A DNA stretch of 64,000 nucleotides from Geothrix sp. (GCA_030824075.1 JAVBYJ010000011.1:1-64000), one strand, 5' to 3'. Positions 1 through 9,506 are shown, counted from the first letter of the stretch. Notes: generated by a model not told the origin, from the sequence alone. Numbers and translations: made by a program.

Positions 1-22
1 CCTGGGAGGGGCGGAAACGGGT

Positions 23-754
23 TCAGGGAGCAGGACGCGATGGGACGTCCGCAGGTTCGGTGGCACGCGGGGCAGGTGCGGGGGGCTCGTGCCAGATCCG
101 GGTGCGAAGCTCGCGCGCGGCCTTCGCCAGATCCAGCCAGGCTTGGTCGATGCGCTGCGCGACGCGGGACCAGAAGGTGGACCAACGGCTATCCTGGCGG
201 TGAAGCAGGCGGCGGGGGGCCGAGGTCCGGGTCCGGATGGTCCAGGTCGACTGATGGGCGGCGGTCCTGGCCAGGACGGCCCGCGATTCGGTTCGGACCA
301 GGGTGACGAGGGTGGAGCCGAGGGCGTGCTGGGTGCCGGGCAGCGGCACCTGCGTGAGGAAGAGCCCGGCTGCCGTGGCGAGGTAGGCTGCCTCCAGGGC
401 TGCCCGGGGACGCCCCATGAGCCGCACCCATCCCGCGAGAAACCGATCCTGGGGCGGGGCCGGGAAGGGGGGGGCCGAACGGGTCCGCCTCAGCACGGAG
501 GCTGTGAATTCGGCCCCGGGCTCCAGCTGCGCGAAGGCCGGCAGGACCTGGCGGATGGTCTCGAGGCGGGAAACGAGCCCCCGGCAATCCGGGCAGTGCC
601 CCAGGTGCCGACGTGCCAGGTCCCGGTCATCCGTGGGCAGCGTCCCCTCGGCGAGATCACAGGCCAGCACCCGCAGGCGGCCGCAGGCAGGCCCGCTGGT
701 TCTCGCCAGGATCGAGGCGGTGAGATCAGGCATAGAGGCGGGCAGGCGGCTCAT
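23..754 (-). CDS. Zinc-finger anti-sigma factor
   Basis: This 243-aa protein is probably the antagonist of the ECF sigma factor encoded immediately upstream. Its N-terminal third carries the H-x3-C-x2-C signature of anti-sigma zinc fingers (HLGHCPDC, about residues 50-57), with an earlier Cys at about residue 24. A moderately hydrophobic stretch around residues 120-140 could be one membrane pass, followed by a basic C-terminal region. Its ATG overlaps the sigma stop codon by four bases (ATGA), so the two are almost certainly translationally coupled. The call rests on the zinc-finger motif and context; the C-terminal sensing part is not recognisable. Confidence 0.82.
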   Translation of the reverse strand: MSRLPASMPDLTASILARTSGPACGRLRVLACDLAEGTLPTDDRDLARRHLGHCPDCRGLVSRLETIRQVLPAFAQLEPGAEFTASVLRRTRSAPPFPAPPQDRFLAGWVRLMGRPRAALEAAYLATAAGLFLTQVPLPGTQHALGSTLVTLVRTESRAVLARTAAHQSTWTIRTRTSAPRRLLHRQDSRWSTFWSRVAQRIDQAWLDLAKAARELRTRIWHEPPAPAPRATEPADVPSRPAP

Positions 755-1305
755 GGGCAGGCCCCCCGCGCCAGGAGTTTCTCGGCCAATTCCAGCCGGG
801 CCCGGTTGGACCGGGACTTCGCGGTACCGAGGGGGATGCCCAGGAGGGTGGCGATCTCATCGAGCGCCAGACCCTGGATGTCCTTCAGGAGGATCATCTC
901 CCGATTCAGGTCGGTCAGTTCCCGCAGGGCCTGATGCACCAGGGCCTTCCGGGCCTGGTCATGGAACTGCTGTTCAGGGTCTGCTTCCGGGGCCTGCAGA
1001 TGGCCCATCTCCTCCACGGGAATGTCCCAGAGGGGGGGCCGGGCCTTGCGCCGGCGGAACAGGTCCATGCAGAGATTCCGGGTGATGCAGAGCATCCAGG
1101 GCACCAGCCCTGATTCACCGGGCAGGCTGTGGCGGTTCCGGTAGATCTGCACGAAGGCTTCCTGGGCCAGTTCACGGGCATCCTCCGCATGGCCTAGGTA
1201 GTGGTAGGCAAGTCCGAAGAGGCGGCCCTGATATTGGCGGACGAAGGCTTCCCAGGCGAGTTCGTCGCCCGCCCTCACCCGCTGCAGCAGCGCCTCTGGT
1301 TCCAT
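751..1305 (-). CDS. RNA polymerase sigma factor, ECF family
   Basis: This is a 184-aa ECF (group 4) sigma factor that directs RNA polymerase to a small regulon, usually stress- or envelope-related. Region 2 is clear near residues 10-80 (AYHYLGHAEDARELAQEAFV, then a PWMLCITRNLCMDLFRRR segment). Region 4 lies at the C-terminus, with a helix-turn-helix of the GLALDEIATLLGIPLGTAKS type followed by a basic recognition helix. Length is normal for the family. The first gene of a two-gene unit, it overlaps the anti-sigma gene by ATGA. It is divergent from arcA, with 116 bases between the two starts. The exact ECF subgroup cannot be assigned by eye. Confidence 0.93.
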   Translation of the reverse strand: MEPEALLQRVRAGDELAWEAFVRQYQGRLFGLAYHYLGHAEDARELAQEAFVQIYRNRHSLPGESGLVPWMLCITRNLCMDLFRRRKARPPLWDIPVEEMGHLQAPEADPEQQFHDQARKALVHQALRELTDLNREMILLKDIQGLALDEIATLLGIPLGTAKSRSNRARLELAEKLLARGACP

Positions 1306-1421
1306 GTCTGAATCCTGGCCTCCCCCGAGATGAACGCAAGGTGATCCGAAAGGTTCGGTGGAGCAGGTCCGGCCTGGTCCCCCGCCGCCCCGTGATAACC
1401 TGCCCGGTTCCAGGGAACCCC

Positions 1422-2723
1422 ATGCAGCCCATCCAGCTTTCCGTGTTTTCAGAAACCGCCCGCCTCAAGCAGGTGGTGGTCCACAACCCGGGTCCCGAGG
1501 TGGACCTGATGGTGCCGGGGATGATGGAGAAGCTGCTCTTCGACGACATCCTCTATGGGGACCTCGCCCGCCGCGAGCACGCCCAGTTCCGCGCCGTGCT
1601 CGGCAAGGTGGCCGACGAGGTCCTGGATGTGCAGGATCTCTTCATCGAGGCCCTGCAGAACGAAGGGGTGAAGCTGGCTTTCATCGAGGACCTGCGCCGT
1701 CTGGTGGACCTGCCGGACGACACCTGCAACCTCCTGCGCGACATGGCCCCGGCAGAGGCCGCCCGCAGCGTCATCGGCGGGGTGCCCTGGGACGACATGC
1801 CGGGCCACACGCCCTGGGAGAAAGAGTTTGACTACCGCCTGCAGCCCATTCCGAACCTGCTGTTCATGCGGGATCCGGCCTCGGTCATCGGCGATGGCTA
1901 CAGCGTGAACTCCATGGCGACCTGGGCCCGGGAGCGGGAGCCCCTGATCCTCAGCTACGTCTTCCGCCATCACCCGCGGTTGAAGCATCACACCGACCAT
2001 GACAAGTGGTTCGATCAGGTGACGCCGCTGGTGCGCGGGGAGATCAAGGCGCCCGTGAGCCTGGAGGGCGGGGACATCCTGGTGCTCAGCCACAAGGTGC
2101 TGGCGGTGGGCTGCAGCGAGCGCACCCAGGCCGATGCCATCCACCTGCTGGCCGAAAGCCTGCGGGCCCACCGGGCCGAGGACGAAGGCAGCTTCGATCA
2201 TCTGCTCATGGTGCTCATGCCCAACAAGCGGAGCGCCATGCACCTGGACACGATCTTTACCCGCACCAGCGAGGATGAATGCCTGGTCTACCCGCCCTAC
2301 TTCCTGGAGGGCAGCCGTGAGCTGCTCAATGTGACCAGCATCGACCTGCGCCACGGCGAACTGCGCATGAGCACCCACCCCAGCCTGCTGAAATCACTGA
2401 AGGCCGTCGGCATCGAGCTGAATCCCATCTTCTGCGGCGGGAAGGATCCCATCCTCCAGCAGCGGGAACAATGGACCGACGGCGCCAATGCCTTCTGTCT
2501 CGCCCCCGGCGTCATCACCAGTTATGGCCGCAACATTGCCACCGGCGAGGCCCTCGACAGGGCCGGCTATCGGGTGCTGACGGCGAAGACCGTGCTGACG
2601 GAGGCGAACCTGAACCTTCTGGACGGGAACAAATACCTCGTCCAGATCGAGGCCAGCGAACTGAGCCGGGCCCGCGGCGGTCCGCGCTGCATGACCATGC
2701 CCCTGTCGCGAGATGGGCAATGA
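1422..2723 (+). CDS. arcA: Arginine deiminase
   Basis: The enzyme hydrolyses L-arginine to citrulline and ammonia, the first step of the ADI pathway. All guanidino-modifying signatures are in place: FMRDP, EGGD (in SLEGGDILVLSHKVLAVG), MHLDTIFT, and the C-terminal block ELSRARGGPRCMTMPL, in which C423 is the nucleophile. I chose the ATG at 1422, giving 433 aa, because the extra upstream codons are unlike the family and homologues start near this point. The partners arcB and arcC are not adjacent, so the gene stands alone. A GATAACCT element 20 bases upstream may be part of its promoter, and a strong hairpin terminator follows about 90 bases after the stop. Confidence 0.88.
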   Translation: MQPIQLSVFSETARLKQVVVHNPGPEVDLMVPGMMEKLLFDDILYGDLARREHAQFRAVLGKVADEVLDVQDLFIEALQNEGVKLAFIEDLRRLVDLPDDTCNLLRDMAPAEAARSVIGGVPWDDMPGHTPWEKEFDYRLQPIPNLLFMRDPASVIGDGYSVNSMATWAREREPLILSYVFRHHPRLKHHTDHDKWFDQVTPLVRGEIKAPVSLEGGDILVLSHKVLAVGCSERTQADAIHLLAESLRAHRAEDEGSFDHLLMVLMPNKRSAMHLDTIFTRTSEDECLVYPPYFLEGSRELLNVTSIDLRHGELRMSTHPSLLKSLKAVGIELNPIFCGGKDPILQQREQWTDGANAFCLAPGVITSYGRNIATGEALDRAGYRVLTAKTVLTEANLNLLDGNKYLVQIEASELSRARGGPRCMTMPLSRDGQ

Positions 2724-2799
2724 ATGCCTTTTGGAAGCGCCGGAATTTGATCCGATCTGTTGCAACAGCTCATCAAAGGAAGACCTGACCGGTTGCTGC

Positions 2800-2805
2800 T
2801 AGAAT
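2800..2805 (+). promoter_or_regulatory. Possible -10 element (TAGAAT) of the acyltransferase gene
   Basis: TAGAAT sits 8 bases upstream of the hairpin/T-run and 64 bases upstream of the acyltransferase ATG. No convincing -35 is present at the right spacing. It is listed because the next gene, greA, has the same TAGAAT-hairpin-T-run-ATG order. Confidence 0.3.
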
Positions 2806-2813
2806 GGACCAGT

Positions 2814-2847
2814 GCGCGCCTCGGGTTCCGAGGCGCACCTCTTTTTT
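2814..2847 (+). terminator. Rho-independent terminator or leader attenuator
   Basis: There is a perfect 9-bp GC-rich stem, GCGCCTCGG/CCGAGGCGC (2816-2824 with 2828-2836), with a GTT loop, followed by six T (2842-2847). It can terminate arcA transcripts. Because it lies only 22 bases before the next ATG, it may also act as an attenuator for the acyltransferase gene. Confidence 0.85.
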
Positions 2848-2869
2848 GGACGGACTTCGCGCCTTGCCA

Positions 2870-3841
2870 ATGGCTAAACGCACCCCAGACACCCCCCCCA
2901 CGCTCCGGCACCGGCTGGAGTACGGGGTCTTCCGGCTGCTGGATGGGCTGATCGGCCGCCTGCCCTGGGCCACTGTCCAGGCTCTGGGCGAGGCCGCAGG
3001 CATGGCGTTCTACCTGGTGGATGCCCGGCATCGCCGGATCGTGCGGGAGAACATCCGGCTGACGGATCTGGAGCTTTCGGACCCGGAGATCCGGGCCCTG
3101 TCCCGCACCTGTTTCCGCCATTTCGGGGCCCTGTTCGTCGGGCTCCTGCGCCTGCGCCGGGCCACCCCTGAGGAACTGGATCGCTGGATCCGGGTGGAAG
3201 GCCAGGAACACTTCGACGCCGTGCAGGCGAAAGGTACGGGCTTCATCCAACTCACAGGCCACTACGGCAACTGGGAAGCCGTCGCGCTGGCGCAGAGCCG
3301 GCTGGGGAAGAGCCTGGCGGTCATCGGCCGGGAACTGGACAACCCCCTGCTTGAGCCGATCTCCCTGGCCTTCCGCACCCGATTTGGCAATCGGGTGATC
3401 TTCAAGGACGGAGCCGTGCGCGGCGCCATCAAGGCGGCCAAGGCCGGAATGGGCATTGGCTTCCTTCTGGATCAGGATGGCCTGGGGATGGGCATCTTCG
3501 TCAGGTTCCTGGGGCAGTGGGCTTCCACTTTCTCCACGGCTGGAATGCTGGCGGCCCGGTACCGGCTTCCCGTCCTGCCGGTCTTCAGCTGGCCCAACGA
3601 GGATGGCACCATCACCGTGCGTTTCGAGCCGGCCTTCGACTGTCCCCATACGGGCGATCTGGAGCGGGATACCTGGACGGCCACCCAGCTTATGACCTCC
3701 TGCCTTGAAGCCCAGGTTCGCCGGGACCCCCGTTGGTGGTTCTGGATGCACCGGCGCTTCAAAACCCGGCCCGGGGAGCCGGGGAGTCCTGACCTTCCCC
3801 CGGAGGTTTGGGTAGAATCAATCCAACCTCTCCACAACTGA
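2870..3841 (+). CDS. Lipid A biosynthesis acyltransferase family (LpxL/HtrB-like)
   Basis: This 323-aa protein belongs to the late acyltransferases that add secondary acyl chains to Kdo-lipid A at the inner membrane, or to related lysophospholipid acyltransferases. The diagnostic H-x4-E catalytic motif is present as HYGNWE (in QLTGHYGNWEAVAL), followed by GRELDNPLLEP and a DQDG motif typical of the family. A hydrophobic N-terminal helix fits membrane association. I chose the ATG at 2870 because an upstream in-frame start would run through the terminator hairpin. The exact acceptor and acyl specificity cannot be read from the sequence. A terminator begins directly after its stop. Confidence 0.85.
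   Translation: MAKRTPDTPPTLRHRLEYGVFRLLDGLIGRLPWATVQALGEAAGMAFYLVDARHRRIVRENIRLTDLELSDPEIRALSRTCFRHFGALFVGLLRLRRATPEELDRWIRVEGQEHFDAVQAKGTGFIQLTGHYGNWEAVALAQSRLGKSLAVIGRELDNPLLEPISLAFRTRFGNRVIFKDGAVRGAIKAAKAGMGIGFLLDQDGLGMGIFVRFLGQWASTFSTAGMLAARYRLPVLPVFSWPNEDGTITVRFEPAFDCPHTGDLERDTWTATQLMTSCLEAQVRRDPRWWFWMHRRFKTRPGEPGSPDLPPEVWVESIQPLHN
3789..3818 (+). promoter_or_regulatory. Candidate promoter of greA
   Basis: CTGACC (3789-3794) and TAGAAT (3813-3818) are separated by 18 bases, inside the 3' end of the acyltransferase gene. A start site near 3825 would place the hairpin at 3843-3858 in the greA leader. Confidence 0.4.
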
Positions 3842-3842
3842 C

Positions 3843-3867
3843 CGGGCCCCTCGGCCCGCCTTTTTTT
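3843..3867 (+). terminator. Terminator after the acyltransferase gene / greA leader hairpin
   Basis: The stem CGGGCC/GGCCCG (3843-3848 with 3853-3858), loop CCTC, is followed by CC and seven T (3861-3867). It starts two bases after the upstream stop codon and ends 24 bases before the greA ATG. Confidence 0.8.
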
Positions 3868-3891
3868 GACCCTCCTTTTCCCGGAAACCCC

Positions 3892-4362
3892 ATGCCCAAG
3901 CACGTGCTCGTGAAGCTCGAGAAAGAACTCAAGGAGATCAAGCAGGCCCTCCTGGTGGATATCCCCCTGGAGATCGCCCGGGCGGCCGGCCAGGGCGACC
4001 TCTCCGAAAATGCCGAGTACGAGCAGGCCCTGGTCAAGCGCGACATGTTCCAGAACAAGATGGTGACGCTCGAAAAGCGCATCGCCGAGGTGGCCAGCCT
4101 GGACATCAGCCGGTTGCCTAAGTCCCGTGCAGCCTATGGTTCCAAAGTCACGATCCTGGACCTGGACTCCGATGAGGAGTTCACCTACACGCTGGTGCTC
4201 CCGGAGGAACTGGATGGCCATCCCCAGCATCTCAGTATCAGCTCTCCCATCGGCATGGCGCTGGTGGGCCAGGAAGAGGGCAATGAAGTGCGCGTCCAGA
4301 TCCCCGCGGGTGTCCGGCGCTTCGAGGTCCTGGAACTGAAGACCATTCACGATGTAGCCTAA
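3892..4362 (+). CDS. greA: Transcription elongation factor GreA
   Basis: GreA rescues backtracked RNA polymerase by stimulating transcript cleavage through its secondary channel. The 156-aa length is standard. The N-terminal coiled coil carries the family signature GDLSENAEYEQA with the acidic D and E residues at its tip. The C-terminal FKBP-like domain contains SISSPIGMALVGQEEGNEV, matching the usual 'SP.G.aL.G...GD.v' block. The ATG at 3892 is chosen because upstream codons cross a terminator hairpin. It is followed 28 bases later by clpX, an unusual neighbour: clpP or tig would be expected there. Confidence 0.94.
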   Translation: MPKHVLVKLEKELKEIKQALLVDIPLEIARAAGQGDLSENAEYEQALVKRDMFQNKMVTLEKRIAEVASLDISRLPKSRAAYGSKVTILDLDSDEEFTYTLVLPEELDGHPQHLSISSPIGMALVGQEEGNEVRVQIPAGVRRFEVLELKTIHDVA

Positions 4363-4390
4363 GACCGGCCCCAGGAGGGGAGAGTGAAGA

Positions 4391-5635
4391 GTGAATAAGT
4401 ACAAGCGCGACCAGAAATGCTCATTCTGCGGCAAGGAGCCCCACGAGGTGGAGCAGCTCCTGGCAGGGCCCGAGGCCTTCATCTGCAACGAGTGCCTGGA
4501 GGCGGGGCAATTGCAGCTGCGGATGAGCCGCCAGGGCAAGCCCCTCGGCAAGCATGAGGCCCGTCTCAGCCGACCCAAGGAGATCAAGTCCTTCCTGGAC
4601 GACTATGTCATCGGTCAGGAGGCCGCCAAGAAGCGCCTGAGCGTGGCGGTCTACAACCACTACAAGCGCATCCTCACACCCCGCAAGGCCCTGGGCGGCA
4701 CCGATGTCGAGCTGTCCAAGAGCAACATCCTGCTGCTGGGCCCCACGGGCACGGGCAAGACCCTGCTGGCCCAGACCCTGGCCCGGTTCCTGGACGTGCC
4801 TCTGGCCATGGCGGATGCCACCACGCTGACGGAAGCCGGCTATGTGGGCGAGGATGTGGAGAACATCCTCACCAAGCTGCTGCAGGCTGCCAACTATGAC
4901 GTGGAGCGGGCCCAGCGCGGCATCGTCTTCATCGACGAGATCGACAAGGTGGGCCGCAAGAGTGAGAACCCCAGCATCACCCGCGATGTGAGCGGCGAGG
5001 GCGTGCAGCAGGCCCTGCTGAAGCTGGTGGAGGGCACGGTGGCCAATGTGCCGCCCCAGGGCGGCCGCAAGCATCCGCACCAGGAATTCATCCAGCTGGA
5101 CACCAGCAACATCCTGTTCATCTGCGGCGGCGCCTTCGTGGGCATTGAGGACATCATCAAGCAGCGCATCCGCGCCAAGGCCGTGGGTTTCGGCTCCACG
5201 CCCTCGTCCAAGGAGGACAAGGAGAACCTGCTGAGCCTGGTGGAGCCCGAGGACATCATCAAGTTCGGCCTCATCCCAGAGCTGGTGGGCCGCCTGCCTG
5301 TGGTGGCAGGTCTTTCGCCCCTGGACCGGGAGGCCCTGGTGGCCATCCTCACCCAGCCGAAGAACGCCATCACCAAGCAGTTCGTGAAGCTGCTCGACAT
5401 GGACGACGTGGACCTGAGCTTCGAGGAAGGTGCCATCGACGCCATCGCCGAGCAGGCCCTCACGCGCAAGCTGGGCGCTCGCGGCCTTCGCAGCCTGGTG
5501 GAGCAGATCCTGCTGGAGCCCATGTACGAACTGCCCTCGGACAAGCGCACCTCCCGCGAATCCCTCCGCATCACGCGCCAGAAGGTCGTGGAGGCATTGG
5601 GCCTTCCCTCCCATCCCATCTCAGCCGCGGGCTGA
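4391..5635 (+). CDS. clpX: ATP-dependent Clp protease ATP-binding subunit ClpX
   Basis: ClpX is the AAA+ unfoldase that feeds substrates to ClpP. The 414-aa protein has the N-terminal zinc-binding domain with C10, C13, C32 and C35. Walker A is GPTGTGKT (about residue 117), Walker B is IVFIDEIDK, and the pore and sensor regions are in the usual order. The GTG at 4391 is used; it yields the canonical N-terminus, and a purine-rich GGAGGGGAG lies just upstream. No clpP lies next to it, unlike the common tig-clpP-clpX-lon order. lon follows after 12 bases, so clpX and lon are very likely cotranscribed. Confidence 0.97.
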   Translation: MNKYKRDQKCSFCGKEPHEVEQLLAGPEAFICNECLEAGQLQLRMSRQGKPLGKHEARLSRPKEIKSFLDDYVIGQEAAKKRLSVAVYNHYKRILTPRKALGGTDVELSKSNILLLGPTGTGKTLLAQTLARFLDVPLAMADATTLTEAGYVGEDVENILTKLLQAANYDVERAQRGIVFIDEIDKVGRKSENPSITRDVSGEGVQQALLKLVEGTVANVPPQGGRKHPHQEFIQLDTSNILFICGGAFVGIEDIIKQRIRAKAVGFGSTPSSKEDKENLLSLVEPEDIIKFGLIPELVGRLPVVAGLSPLDREALVAILTQPKNAITKQFVKLLDMDDVDLSFEEGAIDAIAEQALTRKLGARGLRSLVEQILLEPMYELPSDKRTSRESLRITRQKVVEALGLPSHPISAAG

Positions 5636-5647
5636 ATCGAGGCATCC

Positions 5648-8110
5648 TTGGCCGTCCCCAAGACCCTCACCCTGCCAGCCATTCCCATTCGGGACATGGT
5701 GCTGTTCCCTGGGACGCGCGTTCCCTTTGTGGTGGGGCGATCGGCCTCGGTGCGCACGCTGCAGCTGGCCATCAAGGCGGGTGACCATCTCCTGATGCTC
5801 ACGCAAAAGGACGCCAAGGTGGAGACGCCGGGCCAGGATGATCTCTACGACATCGGCACCCTGGCCCTGGTGGAATCGGTCATCGCCCTTCCCAAGGACT
5901 ACTACAAGGTGGGCGTGAAGGGCGTGGGCCGCGTGACCCTGCGCCGCTACGACGATTCGGGCGAGGTCATCCAGGCCGAGGCCTACCTGCTGCCGGAACC
6001 CTCGCAGCAGGCCGGCGTGCCCCTCCAGCCCTTCCACCAGGCCGTGGAAGCCTTCCTGGGGCGCAATTCCGATGCCTCGCGGCTGTTGAGCATGGATCAG
6101 ATCCGCGAGCTGCCCTTGGGGAAGGCCATCGATACCGTGGCAGGCCTGGTGCCCGCCGAGGTGAAGCAGAAGCAGGAGATCCTCGAGCAGTTGGAGATCG
6201 GCCCCCGACGCGAGGCGCTCATGCACCTGCTGGAGCTGGACGCCGCCCGCTCCGAAGTGGATCGCACCCTGGACGAAAAGACCCGCCAGCGGCTCGATCA
6301 GGACCACAAGCACTACGTGCTCAGCGAGAAGATGCGTGTCATCCAGAAGGAACTGGGCAAAAAGGAAGAGAAGGACGAATCCACGCGCCTGAAGGACCAG
6401 ATCGAGGCCGCCGGCATGAGCGCGGAGGCCAAGGCCAAGGCCGTGGAGGAACTGGAACGCCTGGAGGCCATGCCGCCTCAGAGCGCCGAAGCCACCGTCA
6501 GCCGCACGTACCTGGACTGGTTGCTGGCCCTGCCCTGGAAGGCCCTGGCCGAGGAACGCCTGGATCTGATGGAGGCGGAGCGGGTGCTGGATGAAGACCA
6601 TTCCGGCCTCGACAAGATCAAGGCCCGCATCCTCGAGCATCTGGCCGTCATGGCGAGGTTGCAGAGTGATCCGGCGGGGACCGGCGAGGGCGATGACCAC
6701 GCGCCGCTCCGAGGCCCCATCCTCTGCCTGGTGGGCCCGCCTGGCGTCGGCAAGACCTCGCTGGCCCGGAGCATCGCCCGCGCCCTGAACCGGCCCTTCG
6801 TGCGGCTCTCTCTGGGCGGTGTGCGGGACGAGGCTGAGATCCGCGGCCACCGCCGCACCTACATCGGCTCCATGCCCGGCCGCATCATTTCGCTGATGAA
6901 GAAGGCCAAAGTCCGCAATCCCCTCATGCTGCTCGACGAGATTGACAAGATGGCCTCGGACTTCCGTGGCGACCCGAGCAGCGCCCTGCTGGAGGTGCTG
7001 GATCCCGAGCAGAACACGGCGTTCCAGGACCACTACCTCGATGTGGGCTTCGACCTCAGCCAGGTGCTCTTCTTGGCCACGGCCAACGTTCGCCATCAGA
7101 TTCCCGAGCCCCTGGAGGACCGCCTTGAGGTGCTGGAGCTGAGTGGCTACACCACCAAGGAAAAACTGGCCATCGCGGAGAAGCACCTGATCCCCCGCGC
7201 CCTCGAGGGCCACGGGATGAGAAATCTGGGGATCCGCTTCGAGCCGGCTGCCCTGGAGAAGCTCGTGCAGTCTTACACCCGCGAGGCCGGCGTGCGCCAG
7301 ATGGAGCGTGAGATCGCCAACATCCTCCGCAAGCTGGCGCGGCATACGCTGCAGCCCGAAAGGGGGGAGATCTTTGATCCCATCATCACCGTCGATCGGG
7401 TGCCGAAGCTGCTGGGGCCGGAGAAGATCCTGGAGACCCGCGCCGAGGACACGGCCCCGCCGGGGATGGTGAACGGGCTGGCCTGGACGCCCACCGGGGG
7501 CGATCTGCTCACCATCGAGGCCGCTGTGCTTCCCGGCAAGGGCCTCCTGAAGCTCACAGGCAAATTGGGCGAGGTCATGCAGGAAAGCGCCAACCTCGCG
7601 CTCAGCTACGTCCGTGCCCGAGCCGAGCGGCTGGGCCTGAAGCGCGACTTCCTTGACACGGTGGATCTGCACGTCCACGTGCCCGAGGGCGGGATTCCCA
7701 AGGATGGTCCCAGCGCCGGCATCACGCTGGCCACGGCGCTGATCTCCGTGCTGACGGGCATCCCAGCCCGGGCCGACATGGCTATGACCGGTGAATTGAC
7801 GCTGCGGGGCCGGATCCTGCCCATCGGCGGGCTGAAAGAAAAACTCCTCGCGGCGCATCGCCAGGGCCGCAAGGCCGTGTTGATTCCCAGTGAAAACGCC
7901 CGCCACCTCGAAGAGGTCCCCGCCGAGGTTCGCGAGCAGCTCAGCATCCACCTCGTCAGCCACATGGACGAGGTCATTCAGCTGGCCCTCACCCGGATGC
8001 CCGAGCCCCTGGGGCCGGAGGGGCCGGAGGGCCCTGGGGCATCGGCGCCCGAGGCGGCCACTCCTCCCGCCAGCCCGGGCCCCGCGCGGGAGAACCCGGC
8101 CACGCAGTAG
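5648..8110 (+). CDS. lon: ATP-dependent protease La (Lon)
   Basis: Lon is a cytosolic AAA+ serine protease that degrades misfolded and short-lived regulatory proteins. At 820 aa it has a full LonA layout. The N-terminal substrate-binding domain starts with [14 protein letters not shown]. It is followed by a helical region, an AAA+ module with Walker [10 protein letters not shown] (about residue 362) and Walker [10 protein letters not shown]. The C-terminal protease has catalytic Ser in KDGPSAGIT (about 689) and Lys in [12 protein letters not shown] (about 729). It starts with TTG at 5648 behind GAGG. The last 40 residues form a Pro/Ala/Gly-rich tail not seen in typical Lon. It sits directly downstream of clpX. 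Confidence 0.97.
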   Translation: MAVPKTLTLPAIPIRDMVLFPGTRVPFVVGRSASVRTLQLAIKAGDHLLMLTQKDAKVETPGQDDLYDIGTLALVESVIALPKDYYKVGVKGVGRVTLRRYDDSGEVIQAEAYLLPEPSQQAGVPLQPFHQAVEAFLGRNSDASRLLSMDQIRELPLGKAIDTVAGLVPAEVKQKQEILEQLEIGPRREALMHLLELDAARSEVDRTLDEKTRQRLDQDHKHYVLSEKMRVIQKELGKKEEKDESTRLKDQIEAAGMSAEAKAKAVEELERLEAMPPQSAEATVSRTYLDWLLALPWKALAEERLDLMEAERVLDEDHSGLDKIKARILEHLAVMARLQSDPAGTGEGDDHAPLRGPILCLVGPPGVGKTSLARSIARALNRPFVRLSLGGVRDEAEIRGHRRTYIGSMPGRIISLMKKAKVRNPLMLLDEIDKMASDFRGDPSSALLEVLDPEQNTAFQDHYLDVGFDLSQVLFLATANVRHQIPEPLEDRLEVLELSGYTTKEKLAIAEKHLIPRALEGHGMRNLGIRFEPAALEKLVQSYTREAGVRQMEREIANILRKLARHTLQPERGEIFDPIITVDRVPKLLGPEKILETRAEDTAPPGMVNGLAWTPTGGDLLTIEAAVLPGKGLLKLTGKLGEVMQESANLALSYVRARAERLGLKRDFLDTVDLHVHVPEGGIPKDGPSAGITLATALISVLTGIPARADMAMTGELTLRGRILPIGGLKEKLLAAHRQGRKAVLIPSENARHLEEVPAEVREQLSIHLVSHMDEVIQLALTRMPEPLGPEGPEGPGASAPEAATPPASPGPARENPATQ

Positions 8111-8225
8111 CGGGAGGGGTGTGGGCTGCAAGCCGCCCGGACAGGTGTCCATCGCCCTTCGTTCACTCAGGGCGGCGCAGCCGTCCTGAGCTGAGCCGTA
8201 CCCTCGTTCCTGCTACCCTGACCCC

Positions 8226-8426
8226 ATGCGCTTTCTCTCCAGCCACGTCATCCACTTCGTTGTCATGGGCATGGGCATTGCCTTGGTACTGGGACTGCTG
8301 TTCCCGACGACGCGTCCGGAGCGGACGCGGGCCTCGATCCTGAAACATGCGGCCGGGCTCATTGGCATCGGGCTGGCCCTGGCCTGGCTGATGTACCTGC
8401 TGCCCCGGCATCCCGTCCGATTCTAG
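8226..8426 (+). CDS. Small two-helix membrane protein of unknown function
   Basis: This 66-aa protein has two predicted membrane helices, at residues about 8-26 (VIHFVVMGMGIALVLGLLF) and 43-60 (AAGLIGIGLALAWLMYLL), joined by a basic loop. I do not recognise a family. It lies 8 bases before the YihY/BrkB-type gene on the same strand, so the two are probably cotranscribed. High-GC codon usage and the tight spacing support it as a real gene. Confidence 0.65.
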   Translation: MRFLSSHVIHFVVMGMGIALVLGLLFPTTRPERTRASILKHAAGLIGIGLALAWLMYLLPRHPVRF

Positions 8427-8434
8427 GGGGGCGG

Positions 8435-9394
8435 ATGGTGGAAAAGGTCCTGGAGCTCTGGGCCGCGTTGAAAGCGGGATGGGAGCGGACCTGGCAGGTG
8501 GCCCTGGACCTGTGGCATGACCTTGCCCGGGCGGTGCCACCCCTGGGGCGGGCCGGGGCCTTCACCTTCGAAGTGCTGGGCAAGTACCAGAAGGACGACT
8601 GCCTGAGCTACGCCGCGGGCCTCAGTTTCTGGCTCATCGTCAGCCTGGTGCCGCTGTCCACCCTGCTCTTCAAGTTGCTGGGCGCCGTGCTGGGAAGCCG
8701 CGCCTATGGTCCGGCCGCGCTGAAGACCCTTCAGGAGATCGTGCCCTACCTCCCCGGCGATTTCGTGAAGGACGCGGTGGTCAACAGCCAGAAAATCGGC
8801 GGCATGGGCCTCTCCTGGATCGTGCTGCTCTTCGGCAGCTACTGGGGCATCAGCCAGCTGGACACCAGCCTCGCCCACGTCTTCGGGCTGCGCATCAAGA
8901 AACACCGCCAGACGCGGAAGAACCACCTGCTGCGCCAAGTGGCCTTCCTGGTGGGTGGGCTGCTGACGACGGTGATCTTCCTGGCCCTTGTCATCGGGGG
9001 TGCCCTCCGCCGGTACCTGCCCTTCAAGCAGACGGATTTCCTGCCCTACCTGGGGCCCCTGCTGGGCCTGGTGGTGATGACCGTGGTGCTGCAGCACCTG
9101 CCCCGCCTGCACGTGAAGTTCCGCCACGCCTTCCTTGGCGCAGGCATTGCCACGGCCCTATGGTGGGTGGCGAAGTGGGGTTTTGGCGTCTACCTGCGGC
9201 ACACCATGACCTGGGGCATCATGTACGGCTCGCTGCTGGGCATCGTGGCCGGGCTGACCTTCCTCTACTACAGCTGCGCCATCCTGCTGCTTGGCGCCGA
9301 AATCACCGCCGCCTTCTACCGCCACGAAACCGGCGGAACCACCGTGCCCCCATGGCTGAGATTGAAGGCCGGAGAGCCCGCAAGACCGAGTTGA
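8435..9394 (+). CDS. YihY/virulence factor BrkB family membrane protein
   Basis: This 319-aa integral membrane protein belongs to the YihY/BrkB (UPF0761) family. Family hallmarks are the early D-x-C/A-x-x-Y-A-A-G-L-S-F-W segment (DCLSYAAGLSFWLIVSLVPL) and about six membrane helices. Near the end is the conserved block ITWGIMYGSLLGIVAGLTFLYYSCAILLLGAE-like region, running at about residues 258-290. The family was once annotated as ribonuclease BN, which is incorrect; the actual role, possibly transport or envelope related, is unknown. The ATG at 8435 follows a short GGGGGG-rich Shine-Dalgarno region. Confidence 0.88.
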   Translation: MVEKVLELWAALKAGWERTWQVALDLWHDLARAVPPLGRAGAFTFEVLGKYQKDDCLSYAAGLSFWLIVSLVPLSTLLFKLLGAVLGSRAYGPAALKTLQEIVPYLPGDFVKDAVVNSQKIGGMGLSWIVLLFGSYWGISQLDTSLAHVFGLRIKKHRQTRKNHLLRQVAFLVGGLLTTVIFLALVIGGALRRYLPFKQTDFLPYLGPLLGLVVMTVVLQHLPRLHVKFRHAFLGAGIATALWWVAKWGFGVYLRHTMTWGIMYGSLLGIVAGLTFLYYSCAILLLGAEITAAFYRHETGGTTVPPWLRLKAGEPARPS

Positions 9395-9409
9395 AGCAAG
9401 AAGGATGAG

Positions 9410-9469
9410 CCACAGATGAACATGGATAAACGCAGATCTCTATCCGTGTTTATCTGTGTTCATCCGTGG
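9410..9469. repeat. Intergenic inverted repeat of the CCACAGATGAACA...CCGTGG type
   Basis: Two arms (9410-9437 and 9442-9469) form a long imperfect hairpin built from CACAGAT/GGATAAA-like words. It fills much of the gap between two convergent genes. Similar CACAGAT-type hairpins occur inside the suf operon further along. It may serve as a bidirectional terminator or be a non-coding repeat. Confidence 0.8.
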
Positions 9470-9506
9470 TTCAAATTGCTTTTCTACCGAGTGAAACCGC
9501 CAAGTT

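Noticed and set aside
5621..8152. An 843-codon open frame on the minus strand
   Set aside because: It is exactly antisense to lon, with a Leu/Gly/Gln/His-rich composition typical of the opposite frame of a GC-rich gene, and no recognisable domain.
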